From: Mesocentrotus franciscanus
Taxonomy: Eukaryota; Echinodermata; Echinoidea; Camarodonta; Strongylocentrotidae
Direction of reading: 5' to 3'
NCBI GenBank assembly: GCA_037976565.1
Contig: CP137675.1
Span: 24,623,331 to 24,687,330 of the forward strand
DNA length: 64,000 bases
Shown here: positions 55,225 through 64,000 of the stretch, one piece after another
Position numbering within the stretch: the first letter of the stretch is position 1
Layout of the letters: each line of letters starts with the position of its first letter
Notes under the pieces: generated by a model
What the model saw: the letters and a program-made list of their open reading frames with translations, nothing else
Database searches by the model: none
Told to the model about the DNA's origin: nothing
Translations under genes and position numbers: made by a program

Positions 55225-55905
55225 ACATGGCGGATTCTATAATTTGGGAGGAGTCGGAGGAATCGGATCTTTACGGAGCCCCGGAAGGGACAATAAACAA
55301 ATTTAAAAAAATTAATGTATAAAATTCAGGAGAGAAAAAATATAAATTTCACGATTCGGAGGGGACATGAAACAAAAAAGGGTGATTTGAATGATAAAGT
55401 TGTTTTTTTTTCGAATTTTAAAGTTTTTTTCTTTCTTGAATTTTTAATTATTTTTTGTTCTCGAATTTTAAAGTTTTTATTTTTCTCGAATTTTAAAGTT
55501 TAAAGCATCGGCGTTGGCTCCCCCAGCATGCACCAGCCAGCCTAGCTGTCTGAAAGAGACCGAACTATTTTTAGGGAGGATTCAAATTTGAAGAAGAAAA
55601 AAATTAAATATTCGAAGAAAAAAAAAATTAAAATTTGAAGAAAAAAAAAATTAAAATTTGAAGAAAAAAATACATTGAAATTAAAAAAACTTTTAAATTC
55701 GAAGTAATAAAGCTTTAAAATTCGAGGGAAAAAAAATTTTAATGCGAGGAAAAAAAAAATTAAATCCAAATCGCCCTTTTTTTTTCATGTTCCCTCCGGG
55801 GCGTGAATTTTATATTTTTCTTCCGCTGAATTTTATATATTTAAAATTTTTTTTTTAATGTCCCTCCCTTCCGGGGCTCCGTAGATCTTCCCCTTCTATA
55901 ACAAA
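55225..55905. mobile_element. Foldback element of AT-rich arms
   Basis: The left arm (about 55225-55505, with tttacggagccccggaaggg) and right arm (about 55590-55905, with cccttccggggctccgtaga) are inverted copies. The arms also hold ttctcgaattttaaagtttt repeats. The loop is only about 90 bp. It sits about 720 bp upstream of the ALDH7A1 start. Confidence 0.75.
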
Positions 55906-56525
55906 TCTACGGAGCCGCCCTAGCTGAGTTTCCATTTATTGCCTTGATAGCCAGGGCTTATTGCATGGTGGCCATAACTTAGATTTGTAGCTAGTTTAGT
56001 GTAAAGCCCAAAAAGTTGAATCCTTGAATCCGAAAATGAGAAATTAAAGTAATTGTTTCATATTTGATCACCCGTGAGCTCCCGCCACCATGGGGTCAAT
56101 TTTAAGAGATATTTTCAAAGTAAAATTGCATTAGTTCATGCACGAGCTAGCTGTAAAGGCCGGGGTTACTCAAATCTGAAGTTGAAATTACACAAATGAT
56201 TGCACGCTTGGAAAAAAGCTATAATGTTTTTTTTTATTTTGTGGGTAAGAAGCATTTTCGGCTCTTCTGTTCCAATTAATTCTTGATCCACTCTGCTCCA
56301 AATGCTAGAATTTGGATAGCATGTATACGCAACCAAAAAAAAAAACGTAACAATATTGACCCCCCTCCCGGCCCCCACCTGTCCGATCGAGAGCCCTTTA
56401 TTCTATATAGTGCATTTGATTAGAGTCTTGAAATTTTGTCCTATGATATAGCTTTAGCAATTTAAATGAAGGGATGTTTGTTAAAATTATCGGGAAATCA
56501 TGAAGGAGACAAAATATTGTATTAA

Positions 56526-57900
56526 AAAAAAACACGTAGAAGAAGAAAAAAGGAGGAGGAGAAAAAGAAGGAAAAGAACACTGAGAAGAAGAAGAAGAAG
56601 AAGAAGAAGAAGAAGAAGAAGAAGAAGAAGAAGAAGAAGAAGAAGAAGAAGAAGAAGAAAGATGTTTGTTCGTTTGTTTTTTCCGTATAAAATCATCACA
56701 AAATACAAATACATACATAAATGAAATATACAGCGGATAGCCCATTTCAGAGAGATGAAGAAGCTGCATGAAAAGGAAGAAAAAGAAGAAGGAGGAGAAG
56801 GAGAAGAGCTTAGGAGAAGAAGAAGGGGGAAATGAGAAAAAGAAGATGAAAAGGAAGAAAAAGAAGAAAGATGAGAAGAAGAAGAAGAAGAAGGAGAATA
56901 AACAAAAAGTAGGAGGAGAAGAAGAAGAAGAAGAAGAAGAAGAAGAAGAAGAAGAAGAAGAAAAAGAAGAAAGATGTTTGTTCGTTTGTTTTTTCCGTAT
57001 AAAATCATCACAAAATACAAATACATACATAAATGAAATATACAGCGGATAGCCCATTTCAGAGAGATGAAGAAGCTGCATGAAAAGGAAGAAAAAGAAG
57101 AAGGAGGAGAAGGAGAAGAGCTTAGGAGAAGAAGAAGGGGAAATGAGAAAAAGAAGATGAAAAGGAAGAAAAAGAAGAAAGATGAGAAGAAGAAGAAGAA
57201 GAAGGAGAATAAACAAAAAGTAGGAGGAGAAGAAGAAGAAGAAGAAGAAGAAGAAGAAGAAGAAGAAGAAGAAGAAGAAGAAAAAGAAGAAAGATGTTTG
57301 TTTGTTTGTTTTTTCCGAATAAAATCATCACAAAATTCAAATACATACATAAATGAAATATACAGCGGATAGCCCATTTCAGAGAGATGAATAAGCTGCA
57401 TGAAAAGGAAGAAAAAGAAGAAGGAGGAGAAGGAGAAGAGCTTAGGAGAAGAAGAAGGGGGAAATGAGAAAAAGAAGATGAAAAGGAAGAAAAAGAAGAA
57501 AGATGAGAAGAAGAAGAAGAAGAAGAAGAAGGAGAATAAACAAAAAGTAGGAGGAGAAGAAGAAAAACAAGAACAAGAACAAAAGGAAGAAGAAGCAAAA
57601 GAAGAAGGAATGAGGAGGAGAATAACAAGAAAACGTAGAAGGAGATGAAGAAGAAAAAGAAGAATGAAGAAGAAGAAGAACAAGAACAAGAGGAGGAGGA
57701 GGAAGAGGAAGAAGCAGAAGAAGGAGAAGAAGGAGAAGAAGAAGAAGAAGAAGAAGAAGAAGAAGAAGAAGAAGAAGAAGAAGAGGAAGGATCGAGAAGG
57801 AGATCAGAGGAATGAGAAGAAGAAGAAGGAGGAGAAGAAGAAGGAGAAGAATGAGAAGGAGAAGAAGAAGAAGAAGAGAAAAACCGAAAATACAAAGTCA
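56526..57900. repeat. Polypurine (GAA)n block with a 312-320 bp tandem unit
   Basis: Three units, marked by gatgtttgtt at 56661, 56973 and 57293, share a non-repetitive segment (aaatcatcacaaaata, then cagcggatagcccatttcag) between long GAA/GGA stretches. The purine strand is almost unbroken for about 1.4 kb. Long frames on either strand are repeat artefacts. Confidence 0.95.
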
Positions 57901-58099
57901 GCAGTAAATATTTCTGTTCATATTGGTAGGCACTTTTGAGGCGACTTTGACGTGAGCGGAAGTGAATTCACAGTAAAGGTCACGAAGCCTGATAAATATT
58001 CATGAGGCAAATCTAGAACTTTACGAAATGAATATTAATCGCGTACTGACCAATCATAGACAAAGAAATCGTGAAAAATCTTCACACATACACTCATAG

Positions 58100-59837
58100 C
58101 CTACACCTCACTCTACGTTCGCCTCACCTCACTGTACGTTCGCCTCATTTTCTCTATGGGTTCTCTATTAGTAAATCCAACATGACTTTGTCTTTGTTTG
58201 CAACATTGAATTGTTTTGATTTCTATAGTCTAGATTAATAGGCCTATAGGAATATAATTATTGTGCCAAATCTCATGTTAGCACCTAAATACAGAAGTCA
58301 TTAAGAGAAATGAAACATAAATGTTTGAATTAATTCACTATAATATAGGCCTACGCCTCACTCTACGTTCGCCTCACCTCACTGTACGTTCGCCACATAA
58401 TTCTCTCTACATAAATCCAAAACTGACTTTGTTTGCATTTAATTGTTTGATTTTTATAGTCTAGATTAATAGGCCTATATATAGGAATATAATTATAGTG
58501 CCAAATCTCATGTTAGCACCTAAATACAGAAGTCATTAAGAGAAATGAAACATAAATGTTTTAATTAATTCACTATATAGCTAGCCTACGCCTCACTCTA
58601 CGTTCGCCTCACCTCACTGTACGTTCGCCTCATTTTCTCTCTGGGTTCTCTTTAGTAATCCAACATGATCGACTTTGTCTTTGTTTGCAACATTGAATTG
58701 TTTTGAATTCTATATTCCAAAGAAGAATCTGTTCACTCTTGCAAAATAAAATGATCCATTTACATAAATTCAACGTAGATCTAAAATTAATGTTTTAATT
58801 TAGTATATATATGATACCTATACACCGATCACTTTGCGTTCGCCTCACCTCACGGTACATTCGCCACATATTCTCTCTACTACTATCTAACTTGATCTAA
58901 TTGTTATTTGCATTTAATTGTGTTTGAATTCTATATCCCCAAGTACCACTTGAATTTAATTATTGTACGTTATATAATGTTGCTAGGCCTACACCTATAA
59001 TCTATAATACACCTCACTCTACGTTCGCCTCACCTCACTGTACGTTCGCCTCATTTTCTCTCTGGGTTCTCTTTAGTAAATCCAACATGACTTTGTCTTT
59101 GTTTGCAACATTGAATTGTTTTGATTTCTATATTCCAAAGAAGAATCTGTTCACTCTTGCAAAATAAAATGATCCATTTAGATAAATTTAACGTAGATCT
59201 AAAATTAATGTTTTAATTCAGTATCTATACACCTCACTTTGCGTTCGCCTCACCTCACGGTACATTCGCCACATATTCTCTCTACTAAATCCAACTTGAT
59301 CTAATTGTTATTTGCATTTAATTGTGTTTGAATTCTATATCTCCAAGTATCACTTGAATTAAATTATTGTACGTTATATAATGTTGCTAGGCCTACACCT
59401 ATAATCTATAATACACCTCACTCTACGTTCGCCTCACCTCACTGTACGTTCGCCACATAATTATCTCTATATACATACATAAATCCAACATGACTTTGTT
59501 TGCATTTAATTGTTTTGAATTCTATAGTCTAGATTAATAGGCCTATATATAGGAATATAATTATTGTGCCAAATCTCATGTAAGAACCTAAATCCAAAAG
59601 TCATTAAGAGAAATGAAACATAAATGTTTTAATTCACTATATAGGCCTACACCTCACTCTACGTTCGCCTCACCTCACTGTACGTTCGCCACATATTATT
59701 CTCTCTTTAGTAAATCCAACTTGACTTTGCCAGTTTCCATTTGATTATTTAAAATTCTATATTCCAAACTATTAATTTCATTAAATTCGTATTGTGCATA
59801 ATCTGTTCACTCTTGCAAAAATAAAATGTCACATTAA
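58100..59837 (+). repeat. Left arm of a large inverted repeat, eight TACGTTCGCC doublets
   Basis: A doublet of cctcactctacgttcgcc and tcacctcactgtacgttcgc recurs at about 58112, 58350, 58590, 58835, 59010, 59235, 59420 and 59655. Spacers share gtgccaaatctcatgttag and tgcaaaataaaatgatcca blocks. Two doublets carry the variant tttgcgttcgcc/ggtacattcgcc. The order is mirrored in the right arm. Confidence 0.85.
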
Positions 59838-59847
59838 CAGTTGCATA

Positions 59848-60382
59848 TTAAAGGTACTATGTCCCATTTGCAGGCCAAAAAATGAAAAGGTTAAATTCCA
59901 ACGGCATTTGAAAGACAATACTAATTTAGAACTTCCCTAAAAAAGGGGGCTTGAAAATGTCTTTAAGTGGGAAAATAACGACTATTAGTTGTCGAATCGA
60001 CTTAGGAGCTATAGAGCCAGTAAGTAATAGTCTGATTTTCAGACCATTGTACCGAATGGTCGTACGTTTTATGCTGCGCAAAGATTCAATCAGTTTAATT
60101 TTGGCCATTACAAGAAGTGGGTTATTGATGTAGACAAATGCTCATGTACCCTTTACAGCTCATTTTATGTATGTTATTACCAAAGATGAAAAAAGCCAGT
60201 CAGTCACTCAATAGTGTCTGACAGTGAAGTCTAGCAAGTAAACGGGTTTCCTTGCATAATTTGAATATTAGGACACTGCTAACGTTTAAATTTCACAGAT
60301 AGGACATACATGACATATTCATAATTCCTGCAAAGTTCTACAGAATTTGATGTTGGCTGCAAAAGGGACATAGTATCTTTAA
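59848..60382. mobile_element. TTAA-flanked TIR element
   Basis: TTAA at 59848-59851 and 60379-60382 bracket AGGTACTATGTCCC and GGGACATAGTATCT; the inverted repeat continues through ATTTGCAG/CTGCAAAA. TTAA duplications are used by piggyBac and Kolobok-type transposons. The interior (527 bp) has no transposase. It lies directly at the inner end of the left arm. Confidence 0.75.
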
Positions 60383-60992
60383 AGCAGGTTCTGTCATTAG
60401 CAAAGGAGAAGTTTCCATCTCCTGGCTTTTTTGGCTGGTGTGCTTTGTAAGAGTATTTTTCTTGAATCAAAACACTGCCGATGATGAGCAGAAATGTTGA
60501 GAACTATATGATTTGTGAGATATGAACAAAATGTGCACGTTTTCGCACGCTCATGTAACAACTAGAATGCCATTATCTTTATAAGCCCGTCCAGTGTAAC
60601 TAAAGAATAAGATGATGAAAATGGGTAAAACAGGATTCTAAATCTTAAACAATCATCAAAATATAACCTCTATTAATAATAATAATAATCATAACCATAT
60701 TTATGAAGCGCAACATATCCATCCCTAGAGATGCTCAAGGCACATACAAATAATTATGTACTATCAACAAGTTTTCCAAAATATAACACACGGTTCACTG
60801 AACATCGATATTCCATGATCAAGTGATTTAAGTGGTCAAATCACTGTCTTTCTCACGGCTAATTGGCGGTGGACCGATCATAAGTATAAAGTGGAGAAAC
60901 ATGTATGGAATGTTATTGACACGGCATTGACGTAGACAATCACAATAAATTAATAAAACAAATGAAAGTCCATCTGTATATTAGGTCGCAGC
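60383..60992 (-). other. Spacer of the inverted repeat, with a SINE tail near 60672-60760
   Basis: No gene. taataataataatcata followed by tatttatgaagcgcaac resembles the reversed 3' end of the SINE family. Confidence 0.4.
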
Positions 60993-62552
60993 CAGGGGCG
61001 GCGCCACAGGGGGTCAGGGGCGGCCGCCCCCTATCATTTTCAAAAAAAGGAAGCGGAAGAGAATGAAAAAGAGGAAAAGGAGAAGAAAAGAAAAGGAAGG
61101 GGAAGGAAGGGGAAGAAAAGGAGGAAGGCCAGGAGGAAGAGAACTATAAAATGTAAATATGTATGACGTAAGGGAGGGTAGGGGAGAGGGAAAAGAAAAA
61201 AAATAAGATAGAGAAAATTGAGCTTGTTCTTGTTAGTTGAACTTAATAACTTTGTTTTTCTTTTTAATTTGGCAAAAAGTATGCACCAAATCGAGCCTCA
61301 ATTCCTAAAAGTTCTTCAACTTTTGAGGGGGCACATCCCCTGCAAGGGGCGCCGGAAGTGTGTGTGTGTGGGGGGGGGGGAATCGCCCCAAACGAAAAGT
61401 GGGGCAAAACGCATTTTCGCCTCACCCCCCACCAAACAAAAACAGGCCCCGAAAAAAATCAGCAGTAAAGGAGTAAAATTGTTTGTATTTTTAACCAAAA
61501 GAAAATAAGAAATAATAAAACCTGAATTGAATCACATAAAATTTATATTCCATTCAAAGAAAGGAGAGTAAACTGGAATTAAATTTCCTAAACATTCCGC
61601 ATGCCCCTATATTTACATGAGAAGAAGGGGAGATCAGTTGCGATCAATTCGGCCAACAACGTGTGGATCGGGGGGACCGAAAGCCCTTGCCCCGCCCCAG
61701 CAAATTTAAAAGAGAGAGAAGGAAGGGAAGGGAAAGGGAAAGAGGAGAGAAAGGGAAAGGACAAAGAGGAAGAAGAAAGGTGGGGATCAGTTGCGATTTT
61801 CCCCGCCAACAAGGTGTGGAACGGGGGCGACATGAGCCCCTGAACACTGGCGTACTGATGGGGCTTCAAACGGGGTTCATTTCTAATTCGATACCAGTGA
61901 TTTACAAATGTTGCTGAAATGAAATGATTTTGCGGGATTTTTTCTCAATTTTTTTGTAAATTATACTTTTTATGCGTTTGTTGGAAAATTACAAATCCCC
62001 AAATTTACAGCCATGCCAAAAATATGCTTATTTAGAAGCCTTCATGTCAAGGCCTGCAGAGCAGCGGGGCTCGGGGGCACAGCCCTCCCCTCACTTTTTT
62101 TAAAAGGTATGTTAAAGAGAATAACAAAAAGAGAGAAAGAAAGAATGAGTAACCTGCCAGTGTCACTAATAAGGTATCTAAATATGCTTATCTGACCGTA
62201 ATTAAATGCCTATAACCCCTGAGCCCGGGGCTCCGCCCTGACCCCGCCGGGGCAAAGCCCTGACCCCACGCCATTTACGCTCGCTACGCTCTACCTGATC
62301 GTTAATACTCCACTTTGAAAAACGTTCCGTGGGGTCTGCATGTAACATGTAAGAGTGGTGGTGATGCAGATTTTTCTTCTGCCCCTTAAACGTTTTTGCC
62401 CATTACGCCACTGCCCCTGAAAAGGTAAGCCCCTGGAATGTTTGCCCCCAATCCCAAACTGCTTCCGTTGCGCCTGTGCCCTGCGTCGGGCAAGCGCGAC
62501 GATGAGCTAGCGCGCCCATTCCCCCTAACGAAATAACCTGGCGCCGCCCCTG
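60993..62552. mobile_element. hAT-like non-autonomous element, 1.56 kb, perfect 8-bp duplication
   Basis: Left CAGGGGCGGCGCCA and right TGGCGCCGCCCCTG are inverted. GTCGCAGC is present directly before (60985-60992) and directly after (62553-62560). Interior segments match the element at 16381-18426 (ggatcgggggaccgaaag, ttcatttctaattcgatac, ctgaccgtaattaaatgcct). It is GA-rich and non-coding. Confidence 0.9.
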
Positions 62553-62799
62553 GTCGCAGCCAATACACACATGTCATTTAACAAGACATTAAAGATACCA
62601 AGGAACAACAATCAGATCACAAGGCATTCTCTTAAACAGTGTCTCCTGTTCATCCAAGCGTGAACACATGCCACACAAAAATGATACCAAATGATTTGGG
62701 ATAAAACACTCTTTCATAAGATGTATAATAATTTACTGTTCATAAATGATTGTTAAAATAATTAGCAATTTTGTAATGGAAAACTTTTGTTTTGACTCA

Positions 62800-64000
62800 C
62801 ACTGTAAAGTGAATTCAAACATGTTTGTTTCATTTCTCTTAATGACTTTTGTATTTAAGTTCTAACATAAGATTTGGCATAATAATTATATTCCTATTAT
62901 GGACTATATATAGAATTCAAAACAATGCAATGCAAACAAAGTCATGTTGGATTTATGTAGAGAGAATTATGTGGCGAACGTACAGTGAGGTGAGGCGAAC
63001 GTAAAGTGAGGTGTTGATCATAATATATCACATACTAAATTAAAACATTTACGTTGAATTTCTCTTAATGTGACATTTTATTTTTGCAAGGGTGAACAGA
63101 TTATGAGCAGTACGAATTTAATGAAATTAATAGTTTGGAATATAGAATTTTAAATAATCAAATGGAAACTGGCAAAGTCAAGTTGGATTTACTAAAGAGA
63201 GAATAATATGTGGCGAACGTACAGTGAGGTGAGGCGAACGTAGAGTGAGGTGTAGGCCTATAATTATAGTGAATTAAAACATTTATGTTTCATTTCTCTT
63301 AATGACTTTTGGATTTAGGTTCTTACATGAGATTTGGCACAATAATTATATTCCTATATATAGGCCTATTAATCTAGACTATAGAATTCAAAACAATTAA
63401 ATGCAAACAAAGTCATGTTGGATTTATGTATGTATATAGAGATAATTATGTGGCGAACGTACAGTGAGGTGAGGCGAACGTAGAGTGAGGTGTATTATAG
63501 ATTATAGGTGTAGGCCTAGCAACATTATATAACGTACAATAATTTAATTCAAGTGATACTTGGGGATATAGAATTCAAACACAATTAAATGCAAATAACA
63601 ATTAGATCAAGTTGGATTTAGTAGAGAGAATATGTGGCGAATGTACCGTGAGGTGAGGCGAACGCAAAGTGAGGTGTATAGATACTGAATTAAAACATTA
63701 ATTTTAGATCTACTTTAAATTTATCTAAATGGATCATTTTATTTTGCAAGAGTGAACAGATTCTTCTTTGGAATATAGAAATCAAAACAATTCAATGTTG
63801 CAAACAAAGACAAAGTCATGTTGGATTTACTATATAAAGAGAACCCAGAGAGAAAATGAGGCGAACGTACAGTGAGGTGAGGCGAACGTAGAGTGAGGTG
63901 TATTATAGATTATAGGTGTAGGCCTAGCAACATTATATAACGTACAATAATTAAATTCAAGTGGTACTTGGGGATATAGAATTCAAACACAATTAAATGC
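62800..64000 (-). repeat. Right arm of the large inverted repeat
   Basis: Five inverted doublets (ggcgaacgtacagtgaggtg) at about 62970, 63210, 63450, 63640 and 63860. 63066-63258 is the inverse of 59650-59837 over nearly its whole length, and the later units mirror the left arm order, including the variant doublet. The innermost unit (62800-63060) has no left partner. The arm runs off the window. Confidence 0.85.

Noticed and set aside
56487..57689. Long minus-strand frame of about 400 codons, and plus-strand Lys/Glu-rich frames
   Set aside because: Translation of GAA/TTC repeats; composition is nothing but Ser, Phe, Leu, Lys, Glu or Arg runs and frames shift at each tandem unit.
58100..64000. 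CRISPR-like array of regularly spaced repeats
   Set aside because: Spacers are themselves repeated, units are far longer than CRISPR units, and the DNA is eukaryotic.

Overview
This window looks like animal nuclear DNA, most likely from an echinoderm of sea-urchin type. The evidence is AT-rich intergenic sequence, short coding exons with GT/AG introns, tRNA-derived SINEs, many short terminal-inverted-repeat (TIR) elements, and a large inverted array of short repeats that recalls the TU/foldback elements described in sea urchins. The species is an inference; no marker gene fixes it.

Three protein genes can be supported, all on the minus strand. (1) 956-13039: a secreted glycoside hydrolase family 3 (beta-xylosidase-like) gene. 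Ten exons were traced (653 codons). The last part of the C-terminal domain is not found and should lie beyond the left edge. (2) 26186-27439: an intronless sulfotransferase-fold gene of 417 codons. (3) 33760-54501: a complete 18-exon ALDH7A1 (antiquitin, alpha-aminoadipic semialdehyde dehydrogenase) gene encoding 536 residues. Its final two small exons lie 3-6 kb beyond exon 16. The three genes do not form an obvious pathway: GH3 acts on extracellular glycans, ALDH7A1 on lysine catabolism and aldehyde detoxification, and the sulfotransferase substrate is unknown.

Layout: 1-13 kb, GH3 gene with SINEs, TIR elements and a 140-150 bp satellite-bearing element in its introns; 13-26 kb, intergenic, with three GC-rich hAT-like pieces at 16.2-20.5 kb, triplet microsatellites and a SINE; 26-27.5 kb, sulfotransferase; 27.5-33.7 kb, gene-poor; 33.8-54.5 kb, ALDH7A1 with introns packed with small DNA transposons, tandem repeats and a fragment of LINE reverse transcriptase; 54.5-58 kb, a foldback element and a 1.4-kb polypurine block; 58-64 kb, two inverted arms of repeated TACGTTCGCC doublets around a 3-kb spacer that holds a TTAA-flanked element and a 1.56-kb hAT-like element.

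Points most worth a second look: both multi-exon genes carry decaying tandem copies of the 5' part of one of their own exons in the upstream intron; the mirrored array at 58-64 kb; and a transposon-borne satellite whose units each carry a DR1-type nuclear-receptor half-site pair.
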